25,850 bases of DNA, from the NCBI GenBank assembly GCA_000969725.1, contig JXSR01S002971.1. One strand, given 5' to 3'. A program made the position numbers and the translations under genes. The stretch is from Ophiothrix spiculata (Eukaryota > Echinodermata > Ophiuroidea > Amphilepidida > Ophiotrichidae). The notes beneath the pieces are model-generated. The model was given only the letters and a program-made list of their open reading frames with translations. It searched no databases and was not told the origin of the DNA. This document shows positions 9,651 through 19,588 of this stretch, piece after piece; within the stretch, counting starts at the first letter, position 1, and each line of letters begins with the position of its first letter.

Positions 9651-10048
9651 CAAAGAAATTTTAAAAAGAAGAATCTGCACTCTCCGCCATTTTGTTGTTG
9701 CTCATGGAGAAGAGTTACTGTTCATCCAGATTTATTTGAATATTGCTAAGCAGATCGTGAAAATCTTATCATTAAGCTTCCAAGACAAAGGGTGTATTTT
9801 GTTTTATGCACAAACCGTGTCTACATTTCCAGCAGTTTTTATTGTGACTTAATCTGAGAAAGGCATGCAAATTTTCCCTAAATCTGTTTTGAAGGGGCTC
9901 ATAGTGTGGCATGCGCAGCCGTAAAATGTAGGCGGTACAATAACTCATCACTAATGAGTGACAATCCAAGATGGCCGCCAACTCATTGGTTAACACAGCG
10001 GTCAAATTAAAATGGTGGTGAGTGCTGATTCTTATTTTTAATTCCTTT
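9651..10048 (-). mobile_element. CAAGGAATT-family element, diverged minus copy
   Basis: The left tip is CAAAGAAATTTTAAAAAGAA and the right tip is ttcttatttttaattccttt. Read on the minus strand the order matches 7152-7565: aatcagcactcaccaccattttaa, a gaccgctgtgt block, ggcggccatcttggattgtc, then gagttattgtacc. The ends are inverted (ctccgccattttg against caaaatgg-like words). No clean TSD. The 77-codon minus frame is a by-product. Confidence 0.68.
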
Positions 10049-10191
10049 CAGCACAACTGATTTTTGTGTTCAACACGTTTTTGCTCAAATAAAACCGTGT
10101 ACAACATTCACAAAGCCTCTAATATGATACGGTAAAGATTATTCAAACAATTTATATTGTCAGAAAAGAAACATATAAGTCACAAGTTAGT
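10049..10191. other. Unassigned DNA
   Basis: No gene or repeat recognised. Confidence 0.3.
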
Positions 10192-10241
10192 CTTATACTT
10201 TAAGATGAACAGACACCTTATACTTTAAGATGAACAGACAC
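10192..10241. repeat. Perfect tandem duplication, 25 bp x 2
   Basis: The unit starting cttatactttaagatgaac occurs at 10192-10216 and again without change at 10217-10241. The identity points to a recent replication slip. Confidence 0.95.
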
Positions 10242-11245
10242 TTTCTGAATCATGTTTAAGATACTACTAGTATGCAACAGTTTAAAAGTTCTTGAGCATC
10301 ACTGATCATGTTTCTATTCCCTCAACCACACATTACACCAAGATCAAGTGCTTTATCTGAGACTACAATCATGCTAAATACTAGTCTTTTAAACACTGCT
10401 CTATTTCAAAGTTGTTACAAAATCAATCCATGCAAATTGCGCTAATCAAAGTCTCTGTTTCTCCCTGAAGATGGCAAGATTAAGACAACTGCATGCCTTA
10501 ACAGGTCATCAGGGCAGTTTTGTGGACTGATTTCATCTACTTGATGGGTAATTGACAGTCTTATTTCTTATAGAGTGTTTAATTAGTTATAAGTATCAAT
10601 TTGTCTTCATCAAATTTGATGGTGATTTTCATTTAAAGAGGGGTAGTATTACACTCTGATCACTGATGAGCTTTCTAGTATCTCCATCATCTATACCCGG
10701 TGGGAATACTGACATAGGAAGGTGGTACGAAATTCAAGGACACCCATTTCACAACCCATGTTGCTGCTACCGAAGGTCCAAATGCAAGTATGATCAGTCT
10801 TAGATCACAAACTCTTAAAAATAAGTTCCTTAGTCACCCCTTCCCTTCTCTCTCCTCATCATACAAAAGGTCAGAAATGTTTGAATAAGTTGATCAGGTT
10901 GACCAAAAAAATTGGTATGTAACAGTCACATTTTGGGTCGATTTAGTTCACCCCTCATCCAGAAGTCAATTATCCATTCCAAAGCCCCTCGGACCCTCCC
11001 CCCTTAATTAATGAACCAAGGAAGCAGGCTCCCCAGGAAAAAGGTTTTGAGCACCCCTAGAACAGGTACGTATCAAAACTAAATGGCACACTGTAATCAA
11101 ATTCAACAAGTCTTTTAACCATAGAGTAAGTTTTACACTACTTCAACACTTTTCAAGGACACAAGTTATCATGTTTCTGAATTACAGATGCAGCATCTTC
11201 CTAATGTATCTTCTTACTTGCGATTATAGCATTCTGATTCTTCAC
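10242..11245. other. Mostly unassigned DNA with a transposon-end fragment
   Basis: No gene is supported. About 10977-11057 is a GC-richer stretch (cggaccctccccccttaatt ... aaggttttgagcacccctag) that looks like the subterminal part of a DNA transposon, but no partner end was found. Confidence 0.35.
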
Positions 11246-11665
11246 CAAGGAACTTACATAGGGGAATCTGGACTTGCCACCGTTTTAATTTGACTGCCGT
11301 GTAAATCCTATGGGATGGCGGCCATCTTATATTTTCGCTCATGGAGGACGAGTTATTGTACCTCCATCATTTTATGTCTCCGTGTGCCACACTTCAAGAG
11401 ACCTCAAAACGGATTAGCGTGAAAATTGGCGTACTTTGACCAGAGCAATTCACAATACACGCCATACTTGAAACGCAGACAGGGTTTGCGTGTTAATTAA
11501 AATGCACACGCTGCATATATGTGGCAACTGAAGACTTTAAAAACAATTCAGAACGAAATGTCTTTGCCCCCATTACCAAAAAGTCTGGCTACGCCACTGG
11601 ATATCCCGGAGACCAATAGGCATAAATTCTGAACACACAGGGTAAGCTGTTCTCTTATGATCATC
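11246..11665 (+). mobile_element. CAAGGAATT-family element, diverged and split copy
   Basis: CAAGGAACTTACATAGGGGA at 11246 starts a copy that follows 7152-7565 through ggcggccatctta, gctcatggagg, aaaattggcgtactttga and gcacacgctgcatatat. After about 11535 the match breaks. It seems to resume weakly at ggatatcccggag ... ctgaacac (11600-11645). The intervening block ends in ggctacgccactg, a hAT-like tip, so a smaller element probably inserted here. The right end is lost or unrecognisable. Confidence 0.6.
11540..11599 (-). mobile_element. hAT-like transposon end fragment
   Basis: On the minus strand this reads CAGTGGCGTAGCCAGACTTTTTGG, in short CAGTGGCGTAGCCAG, a tip found on many animal hAT elements. 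Only one end is visible. It interrupts the CAAGGAATT-family copy. Confidence 0.5.
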
Positions 11666-11990
11666 ATGTTCAATTTTTACCATTAAAGTGGTTAAAAGTT
11701 AAAACTGACATGATGTTGCTGTCTTTAATAGTTTCTTTGTTCCTTTTTTTTTATTTTCTTCCGCCAACTAAAATGGATTAATTGTAAACTTCAAAACAAA
11801 TGAAGTTACAGTACCATTTTAAATCCAAAAACTAGTTTACAACAGATATCAGACAGAACCATGAATATGAAAAAGAGTTAAACATGCAGTATGCATAATG
11901 GTATTAAACTTGATCAGACTTCTAGTTAGGTATCTATTCTTAATTAACCCTTACTGATCATGTAACTTTTCTCATTTCTAGCCTATCTCC
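11666..11990. other. Unassigned AT-rich DNA
   Basis: No gene or clear repeat recognised. Confidence 0.35.
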
Positions 11991-12014
11991 TCGAAAAGGG
12001 AAGGGTGCTGAAAA

Positions 12015-12105
12015 ATGCGTGTTTTCACCAGGATTCGAACCAGTGACCTCCCGTTTCCCAAGCGAGTCATACCCGTAGCAAGCCACCGCGGAGACGCTGC
12101 CCGGC
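12015..12105 (-). mobile_element. tRNA-like SINE head or tRNA pseudogene beside the gap
   Basis: The minus strand carries a perfect B box GGTTCGAATCC (12031-12041), and an A-box-like TGGCTTGCTACGGGT (12071-12085) the right distance upstream. An anticodon-arm-like CTCGCTTGGGAAACGGG lies between them, with GGG in the anticodon position. The sequences that should form the acceptor stem do not pair and the T stem has mismatches, so it is not a working tRNA gene. A SINE head is the best reading. Its 5' side runs toward the unsequenced gap, so its length is unknown. Confidence 0.6.
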
Positions 12106-12113
12106 CAGCGATT

Positions 12114-12973
12114 NNNNNNNNNNNNNNNNNNNNNNNNNNNNNNNNNNNNNNNNNNNNNNNNNNNNNNNNNNNNNNNNNNNNNNNNNNNNNNNNNNNNNNN
12201 NNNNNNNNNNNNNNNNNNNNNNNNNNNNNNNNNNNNNNNNNNNNNNNNNNNNNNNNNNNNNNNNNNNNNNNNNNNNNNNNNNNNNNNNNNNNNNNNNNNN
12301 NNNNNNNNNNNNNNNNNNNNNNNNNNNNNNNNNNNNNNNNNNNNNNNNNNNNNNNNNNNNNNNNNNNNNNNNNNNNNNNNNNNNNNNNNNNNNNNNNNNN
12401 NNNNNNNNNNNNNNNNNNNNNNNNNNNNNNNNNNNNNNNNNNNNNNNNNNNNNNNNNNNNNNNNNNNNNNNNNNNNNNNNNNNNNNNNNNNNNNNNNNNN
12501 NNNNNNNNNNNNNNNNNNNNNNNNNNNNNNNNNNNNNNNNNNNNNNNNNNNNNNNNNNNNNNNNNNNNNNNNNNNNNNNNNNNNNNNNNNNNNNNNNNNN
12601 NNNNNNNNNNNNNNNNNNNNNNNNNNNNNNNNNNNNNNNNNNNNNNNNNNNNNNNNNNNNNNNNNNNNNNNNNNNNNNNNNNNNNNNNNNNNNNNNNNNN
12701 NNNNNNNNNNNNNNNNNNNNNNNNNNNNNNNNNNNNNNNNNNNNNNNNNNNNNNNNNNNNNNNNNNNNNNNNNNNNNNNNNNNNNNNNNNNNNNNNNNNN
12801 NNNNNNNNNNNNNNNNNNNNNNNNNNNNNNNNNNNNNNNNNNNNNNNNNNNNNNNNNNNNNNNNNNNNNNNNNNNNNNNNNNNNNNNNNNNNNNNNNNNN
12901 NNNNNNNNNNNNNNNNNNNNNNNNNNNNNNNNNNNNNNNNNNNNNNNNNNNNNNNNNNNNNNNNNNNNNNNNN
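12114..12973. other. Assembly gap (860 N)
   Basis: The bases are undetermined. The three long open frames across this block are artefacts of N codons. Confidence 0.99.
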
Positions 12974-14112
12974 GAACAGTGGGGTCGGTCAATTACGGGG
13001 GAGGGGGTACTTGTCATTGCCAACAGGATATCATCTGTGAACAACAATTCAGCAAAACAGGTGTTTTTTCCTGTAGAGGTATCACACTTATATATCTATA
13101 AAAAGAAGATCAAATCTCCAAACATTTGTAACTCAACAAAATAGGAGTATTTAACAAACAAAAACCCTTACATTTAACACTTAAGTACACAAGGGGGTCC
13201 ATTCTGTAAATTTCTCAATTCTGGTGACAGTTGCCATGATGGTGGTAGAAAACCAGGATATTTACAGTAAAAAAGGGCCAAAATGTACTACATGTATATT
13301 GCTTATGATATTTACAGTCAAACAGGTCCAAAATGTACTATATTGCTTAAAGTTCAAAGGCAATACTTATTTACGGATAGTGCTTAAAGTTTAGGTTTTG
13401 TTTTGAAACATTTTTGAACATCACTGTTCAGGGATGATACCTCTTATCACTGCCAAGTGTGTGGACCCTCCAGGGGTCATAATCAACACTGACCAGTGCA
13501 TTTATGCATAATAACAGCCAAAGTCCAGTTGAATTATCAAAAAATACACACATACTATGCCCTATTATCATTATGATCATTAAAACAAAATAACTTCATT
13601 CCATATTTGACGTCACAAGCAGCTAAGAGTGCCCCAATTTTTATCAAAATTGGGTTTGATCAACTCACTCTATTAAATGTAATCTCAAATTCTGCCAAAA
13701 CAAACAAACTCGCTTGCAGTATTGTTTGTCAGCATGATAAACAAATTATGTTCAGAGCAAAATGTCCTTTGAAATTTCCATAATGAAATGATGGGAAATG
13801 CTATGTTTTATACTGAAAAGCCAGGTATTAGCAGGCCTTCTGTCGCCAATATTGTAAAAAAAGCAATTTCACTGACTGTTGACAAGGCTCGACATCAACA
13901 TTTTTTTCTTTCAAACTAGAAAGCTAAAACATTGCAATGAACATTGTAATTCAAGTAACAGTTGTATCACCATATTTGAAAAAACTCGGTTCAAACCAGT
14001 TGTTCAGTCAGAAGAAACACGAAAATGGTTCCACCACAGACAGATCACTTGAATAACTCACTCGGAGTCATTCCCATAGATTAATAGCCCTTGTTTAGGG
14101 CTCTCAGTATTG
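12974..14112. other. Mostly unassigned DNA with a minor tandem repeat
   Basis: 13259-13308 and 13309-13351 are imperfect tandem copies of a roughly 50-bp unit (atatttacagt ... ccaaaatgtacta ... tattgctta). 13608-13615 is a perfect TGACGTCA palindrome. Nothing else could be assigned, and no coding frame is convincing. Confidence 0.5.
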
Positions 14113-14120
14113 TTCAATTT

Positions 14121-14537
14121 CAGTGGTGTAACCAGAAATTTTCAGTTGAGGGGGCGAGCAGGGGCAAGACAATTTTGCACAGGGGCGAAAGAGTTTTGTT
14201 CAGACACAAAAAGGTACACCCCAAACTTTTTTGTGAAGCAAATTATCCAAATTTTGCTGAAATTCATAAAATTGTGTAGTATTTTGGTGAAAAATCTAAG
14301 TTTTTTCTTAAATTATTGCTAAATTTGGGCCATTTTGGTGCAAATTTTGGAAAATTTTGGAAAATTTTGAAAAACTAACAAAAAAGGGTTAAATTTTGCA
14401 TAGTTACATTACTAATGTACTATATATTGAAACTCTGTACTTTTCTTGATTTCATTTGGGGGTGGTGAGCGGGGGGAGGCAGACAGCAGGGGGATCCTTC
14501 CCCCCCCCACCCCTGCCCCCAGCTGGTTACACCACTG
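14121..14537. mobile_element. 417-bp hAT-like MITE with exact 8-bp TSD
   Basis: CAGTGGTGTAACCAG (14121-14135) and CTGGTTACACCACTG (14523-14537) are perfect 15-bp inverted ends. TTCAATTT lies on both sides (14113-14120, 14538-14545). The CAGTGGTG tips and 8-bp TSD are classic hAT features. The interior is non-coding: AT-rich with repeated ggaaaattttg, then a G-rich and C-rich block near the right end (14457-14520). Open frames at 14091-14322 and 14456-14680 only run through it. Confidence 0.93.
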
Positions 14538-14545
14538 TTCAATTT

Positions 14546-15029
14546 AGTTTATACCATGTCTGGTACACTCTGAATCAAACTAAACTCCCAGCGAAAAGCC
14601 TTTCGCCCAGGCAGCGCGCTGCACGCTACCCGGGCTCACTGCTGGGTCCATGGGAGGGGAGATCAGGGGAACGATACTAGTTCTACATGTAACAGATTTA
14701 AGAAAATACAGATACGAAACAGGACTATTTTCATTGGAACCAAAATTTTGACTACATTAGGCCTGGATAGACTACAACATAATGGGCAATTTGCAAATTG
14801 CGTGTAAGCAAGCTGTATAGCACTTGACTAGGCCTACCTCAATATTTGCAATATTCAGTCACTGTACTACAGGAGTATGCATGCACCACTGTATTTTTGG
14901 TAATTGATGTCCACATTTCTATTACTTTAACCCCTGTCTACCAGGGGAGGGGGGAGTGGTTGTTCTGTCTGAGGTTTTTCCTGTTGCATAGAAATGCCAA
15001 AGCAACTGACCAAAAGCATTTTTCCATGT
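14546..15029. other. Unassigned DNA
   Basis: 14611-14622 is a perfect 12-bp palindrome, GCAGCGCGCTGC, in a local GC-rich patch. 14941-14957 is a G-rich tract (ccaggggaggggggagtgg) resembling the tips of the G/C-tract elements. No gene is seen. Confidence 0.4.
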
Positions 15030-15043
15030 TTAACCCTTAAAGA

Positions 15044-15114
15044 GCCGGGGGGGGGGGGGGGGGGGGTTGCCGGTTCCCCCCCCCCCCCCCCCCCCCACCC
15101 CCCCTCCGGCATTT
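15044..15114. repeat. G-run / C-run hairpin
   Basis: GCCGG plus a long G run, then ttgccggttc, then a C run broken by a single A and ending ctccggc. The two halves are near reverse complements. They would form a very stable hairpin, or competing G-quadruplex and i-motif folds. The exact run lengths may be unreliable in the assembly. Confidence 0.8.
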
Positions 15115-15484
15115 TTTGTTATACCTCCGCCGGTTGTTATTTTTTCGTGCTGAAACTTCTTGACTTTTTTTCTTCAAGCCTTGCGCTTATTTTAAGACCA
15201 TTTTTGTGAAAATCGGACCTAGGGTTGGGACGTGGCGTTACGTAATAGCAAGCTGGGTCAAACGAAAAACTGACCAAATACTGATTTTCAATGGGAATTA
15301 CACACAAATTGTGTTTTTTGCTTTCAGGATACCTGTCCACTTTGTTTTATGTTATTTATTTGATTTATTTGGAGCAAGAACATGTGTAAGCATACTTTGA
15401 CACACATTATTGCTAAAAATACAACCTTTACTTGAAAAAAAATAGTGAAAAACCACGATTTTGGCGATTTTTGCTATTTTTGAC

Positions 15485-15503
15485 TGACGTCACTGTGACG
15501 TCA
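15485..15503. promoter_or_regulatory. Two TGACGTCA (CRE-type) palindromes
   Basis: TGACGTCA occurs at 15485-15492 and 15496-15503, start-to-start 11 bp, about one helical turn. This matches the CREB/ATF site consensus. It lies inside a MITE, with no gene nearby, so function is unproven. Confidence 0.5.
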
Positions 15504-15832
15504 TACAAGGTCCGATTTCAATTTTTTTAGTACCAATGGACTTGTGAGGATCATAGCTATCCACCAGTACCCTACACGTGATGTTTCGTCAATCGGTTTC
15601 TTAGATCAGAAGGGGGGGGCAGAATCCGCCGCCCCCCCCCCTGGGCTGTGAGGTGGGTCGTAAAAGACTGGCTCTTTAAGGGTTAAAGCGTATCTCTTCT
15701 ACATTCTTTGCGGTCATTTTGATGAAAAAAATTAGGGGTACCACTTAGGTTGGTGTAGGGTAGGCCACCAAAGTTAGATCTGTACTGTATTTTCTCCCAG
15801 TCCCCTCCCCTGTAAAAAATAAATGGTCCCTT

Positions 15833-15916
15833 ATGCTGAAATTTGAAACTGGGACCTCTTTAATTAATGGTCATCTTACATGAACCAAACTTTGAAAAAT
15901 TGGACACAAAGCTCCT
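15833..15916 (-). mobile_element. AGGAGC-type MITE, copy C (terminal fragment)
   Basis: atgctgaaatttgaaactgg ... gaaaaattggacacaaagctcct followed by TTAA (15917-15920) matches the last 85-90 bp of copy B. The other end is missing. Confidence 0.75.
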
Positions 15917-15920
15917 TTAA

Positions 15921-17035
15921 AATGCATTTGTTTTTTCTACACACATAGGCCTACAGTTCACATACAACATCCTAACAATTGATGGTCCCAGGAAAAGCTT
16001 TTTATTTAAATTTTTTATATATTTCCACTAATTTATCTGAAATGACACTCAGGTGCAAATGTTTTGAAGCATGTTGCAAAGCTACAACAAATGTCAAATG
16101 ACAACAACCTTTGCATGCATGCAAAATAAAATTGGCTTAAACTGCACACTGATGGTCAAATATAGAATTGAACGACACAAAGCATATAAATATATCAATA
16201 AAATGGCACCTATTTCCTTTCTCCATTTTGATTCCAGGAAATGTAGATAATATTGATCTTCATACATTAAATCATGTAACAAAATATTTGAAGCATACAT
16301 GTGGTGCATGGTCACATTTAACCAGCATTAATTTTCAGTCAGCTGAGGAGCCTTAATCCAACATAATCATTGACCACATAGTACAACAGGGACAACAAGA
16401 TAGTGCATGGAACTATCACTGGTACATACATTACAAACATGCACTGAATACAATACTGCAACTCGAAAAAAATGTATTAGATCACATTTAGTAGAAATGT
16501 ACAAATGATTATTACTTCACAAAAATAACAAATAAATATTGACGATCTGTCTTAAAATTAAAATTAGAATTCCAATGTCATGTTCAAATAGATGTTTCTC
16601 TAGGTTTGAATCAAAGTTCACTGCAAAAGTAACAGAACCCAGTCAGCATGGGGGGGGGGTTAATTTTCCATATTAGTGTAAACATTTTGCAAATGGTAAC
16701 TTGGGCCTAATGGAGCAATTCTTTGGGGCTTGGCGCAAAAAAAAATATAATAAAAATTGCAAAAAAAAAAAATTTTGGGTTGATTCAATGGAAAGCATGT
16801 TTTACTGGAAAAGCCATGTTATCCTTTGGGGAAAGTAAATTTATTAATGCTCCCCAGGTCTCTTCATTGCTTGTTAGAAGGGTATGAAGTAAGGGATGAG
16901 AATTTGAAAAACTTATGAAAATGCTATAATAGGCCTAGGCCTATACAACTTATCTCAAGACTACAACATATATGCTTCACTTCATAATTAAATTTATGGA
17001 CCCTACCTAAAGCTATTCAATGTGCATGTATAACC
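15921..17035. other. Unassigned AT-rich DNA
   Basis: No gene is supported. There is a 10-G tract near 16651-16660 and A-rich tracts near 16738-16770. The frames at 16094-16315 (minus) and 16168-16356 (plus) overlap and have no recognisable domain. Confidence 0.4.
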
Positions 17036-17406
17036 CCAGGGGGGGTACTTAGTACAAAAGGGGTTATGGGGATGTGCCGCAAATTCGGGTAGCAAAATCT
17101 GGGGCAAAATCAGGCTCTCTGGTATTTCAATTGGTCCTTTTCTCCGCAAAATGTGGTATTTTGATGGGTTCATTTTTCAAAATGTGCGCAAATTTTGACA
17201 TTTCTTCTCAAAACTAAAGATAATTTTGCCAAAATAGTGCAAATTTGGGCAGAAAATGTGGTTTTTGATTAAATTGGGCTCAAAATATGGGATATTTGGT
17301 TTATGGCCTAGGATGGGTCCCTTTTTCTTGAAAACTTGTATTTGGATGGGTGGCTTTTCAATTTTCCCAGAGGCATGTACCTATCAAAACCAAATTTAAG
17401 TACGAC

Positions 17407-17444
<38 letters not shown>

Positions 17445-17456
17445 ACCCCCACCCCA
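17036..17456. mobile_element. G/C-tract-ended element with expanded poly-C
   Basis: The left end reads ccccagggggggtacttagtac. Near the right end aagtacgacaccc leads into the C run, so GGGGGGG-TACTT is inverted at the two ends. The interior is low-complexity, repeating caaaatgtgg / aaattt(g)ggg words, with no coding frame. The C run (17408-17444) is 37 bases long and blurs the right boundary. Architecture resembles 25030-25527. No TSD was seen. Confidence 0.55.
17408..17444. repeat. Poly-C tract, 37 nt
   Basis: 37 consecutive C, followed by two A-interrupted C5/C4 runs (17445-17455). Potential i-motif on this strand and G-quadruplex on the other. Length is liable to sequencing and assembly error. 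Confidence 0.95.
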
Positions 17457-18000
17457 TGGTATAGCCACCCACATTAAATGTACAAATCAATGAAAGCTAT
17501 CAATGTAATGTTAATTTCTTCCATGAAATCACATCAAATAAAAATAAATGAACAATACATTCTTTAGGTCATGAATATATAACACATTTCAACAATAAAA
17601 CTATGCACAACTTGAAACATGCTCTGGAAAGAAAATATCAACAGCTGAATGACCACATTGTTCAAAATGTAAAATCACAGTAATTGTGTTCCTTCAACCT
17701 TGTTAATGTTCCATAAAATCATAAAATAATTTGCAGAAAAAAGACACTGGAAACACTTTTACAGTGCCTTGATTTCTGGTATAGAGCGAGTATCAAAAAA
17801 TGCATTAAAACGCATCATTAATGCTATCTGCACACTGAACGAATCGCAGAGCTGTGATGCATCGCAATTGTTTAGTGAAATTTACCACATGAGCACAACA
17901 AGGTGTCAACAGCCCAGTTTGAGCTTGATTTTTCTGGCCTAAAGCTGGGTTTCCCACTTAAAGGGACTAGCCTAGATTATACCTTGTCAATGTAAGTAAC
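17457..18000. other. Unassigned DNA
   Basis: No gene or repeat identified. 17812-17880 (cgcatcattaatgctatctg ... gatgcatcgcaattg) is slightly GC-richer without a frame. Confidence 0.35.
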
Positions 18001-18680
18001 ACAAGGGCGTATCCAGGTTCCTCCACCCCCGGGGTGCGGATCCTGGTTACGATCAAGCAAGATGGGATGGGTTCAGGGGGCCGCCATACCCCGGCAGGGT
18101 CCAGGGGGCGAAGCCCCGTGAAAGTTTTGCATTTTTTAAGCGATTTTATTGCTATTTGGTGCAATCTTTCAGAATCATTACAATTAATAAAGTCTCTACG
18201 CTAAATTCTATGGCAAAAATGGCAAATAATACCATGGAAGTCTGTTTCATATCATAATTTGAAAAATGTTGCATTGGCTTGCGCAGGTATTTTAAATTTG
18301 TTTAGGGGTGCCTATAATTTGATCAACACTAAATAGGCGGGAATTATGAGGCTTTTCTTCATCCGCAAGTAAACTTAATCCCACTTTCACTCGCGTCGAA
18401 AATACTGACGCGCAAGTCACACGTACAACGCGCGCTGCGTCTCCTGCAGTTGCGATGTGTTCAGCTATCAATGCACACGCTTAACTGTATCAATTCATGG
18501 TGTGAAGAGGCCCGCCTATTTGGTGTTGATCAAAAGTACAGATACAAAGTTCTCCCGACTAATTCAGTGGCAAAAACAGCAATTCAATCACAAAGCCCTA
18601 GCGGGTGGGGTTCAGGCGCCTGCCTTAGGTGGTCCAGGGGGCAGGGCCCCCGCAACAGGGCTAGAATTTCGGCGCGAGTC
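18001..18680. mobile_element. Mosaic of GC-rich DNA-transposon ends
   Basis: caagggcgtatccagg (18003-18018) followed by ccacccccggggtg looks like a hAT-type tip. ggtccagggggcgaagcccc (18098-18117) and ggtccagggggcagggcccc (18628-18647) are direct copies of a subterminal palindromic motif, suggesting two related elements. An inverted pair, tttgatcaacactaaataggcggg (18316-18341) against cccgcctatttggtgttgatcaaa (18510-18533), lies between them. A possible far partner of the first tip is ccctgaatacgccggtg at 19625-19641. Boundaries are not resolved. Confidence 0.5.
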
Positions 18681-18692
18681 CGAGAGTCCACT

Positions 18693-18840
18693 CTAGCAAA
18701 GACTCACGCAAAACATGTCCACGAGAAACCAAGTAGACTCTTGTAAATCCCAAAAGCTCCCACACAAAGTGAATGGAGGAGAATCCAAAGACTCACGCAA
18801 ACTCCATCCATGAGAATCCAAATGGACTCTCATACATCTG
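18693..18840. repeat. Imperfect tandem repeat (about 90 bp x 2)
   Basis: aaagactcacgcaaa at about 18699 and 18787 each lead into a (c/t)gaga(a)..ccaa(g/a)t(a/g)gactct block. The intervening sequence has diverged. The 98- and 79-codon overlapping plus frames at 18450-18746 run through here and the mosaic; they are not gene-like. Confidence 0.55.
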
Positions 18841-18849
18841 AACGAAATT

Positions 18850-19555
18850 CTACCCCTGCGCAAGCTCACGGGTTTACGGGTTTTGGCAATTTAGGAGGCC
18901 CAAAATCCCATTTCATGAGGCATTTAAGTTATAACTTTATATAGTATGAACTTTCAGTAAATTATCAAACTTACTAAGGTCCCCTTTTCTTTTCCCTCGA
19001 AAGCTTCTTTTCCCCCGATTTTTTTGTGACTGGGTGTCTGAAGCCCCAGCCAACCCCCTTTGCGCACATCACTGGCAGGTTGTAAACATCTGATCAATAC
19101 GGTAGTACTGTTACTGACACAAAGTTCCGAGGGGCCACTCAAATATAATGTTGCAGGCATAGAGTAACCAAGAAAAAAGGTGAATTAGGGTTGTTTTTGA
19201 GGACTGAAGGGTGAATCAGGTGACACCGTGTATGGTATCAAAAACAGCAATTTGGGGCAATTTTCAAGAAATAGGGTACTTTTTCAAACCCTTGTGTGAA
19301 AACAGTATCGATAAAATCCACAGATTTAGGGTGTGAATAGGGGAAAAAGGGTATATTTTGGCTTCAGAACCCTCCACCCTTTAAGGGGTGTTTTGAAAAA
19401 CTGTGGTCGCGCTATGTCTGCAACATTATACTTGAGTTAGTGAATCAACAAGACAGTTTGTAAAAACTATTGTGTGATTAGGCTATTATATAGCTCCATC
19501 AGAAGAGTTAACTTTACTGACTCCTTCACGTATTAAGTATATTTCCCATTTTTTC
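18850..19555. other. Unassigned DNA with a transposon-tip fragment
   Basis: 19007-19075, on the minus strand, reads CAGTGATGTGCGCAAAGGGG then ttggctggggcttcagacac, which is hAT-tip-like. No partner end was found. 19160-19400 is G-rich low-complexity text (agggtgaatcaggtg, aaaaagggtatattttgg) resembling the interior of the G/C-tract elements. No gene is seen. Confidence 0.4.
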
Positions 19556-19588
19556 TTTCTTTTTTTTTCTTTCTTTTTTTTTTTTTGC
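19556..19588. repeat. Pyrimidine (T/C) tract
   Basis: T-runs interrupted by single C (tttctttcttttttttt and similar). On the minus strand it is an A-rich tail beside the CACCGGCGTATTCAGGGGG tip (19621-19641). Confidence 0.85.

Larger units (their letters stand above)
15034..15682. mobile_element. 649-bp piggyBac-like MITE
   Basis: TTAA (15030-15033) CCCTTAAAGAGCC at the left and GGCTCTTTAAGGG TTAA (15683-15686) at the right are perfect 13-bp inverted ends with a TTAA duplication. CCC...GGG tips next to TTAA are the canonical piggyBac signature. Both subterminal regions carry G-run/C-run inverted repeats (15044-15114; 15611-15642). The interior has a pair of TGACGTCA sites (15485-15492, 15496-15503). 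No transposase frame remains; the short ORFs inside are not gene-like. Confidence 0.92.

Noticed and set aside
12015..12105. Functional tRNA gene (Pro-like, GGG)
   Set aside because: The acceptor strands do not pair and the T stem has mismatches; only the internal promoter boxes are good.
11958..13047. Three ORFs of 326-344 codons
   Set aside because: They run through 860 N bases; only short flanks are real sequence and these include a tRNA-like element.
14927..15209. Proline/glycine-rich frames across the G/C runs
   Set aside because: They are translations of homopolymers inside a MITE terminus.
17308..17490. Glycine-rich minus frame
   Set aside because: This is the poly-C tract read as GGG codons.
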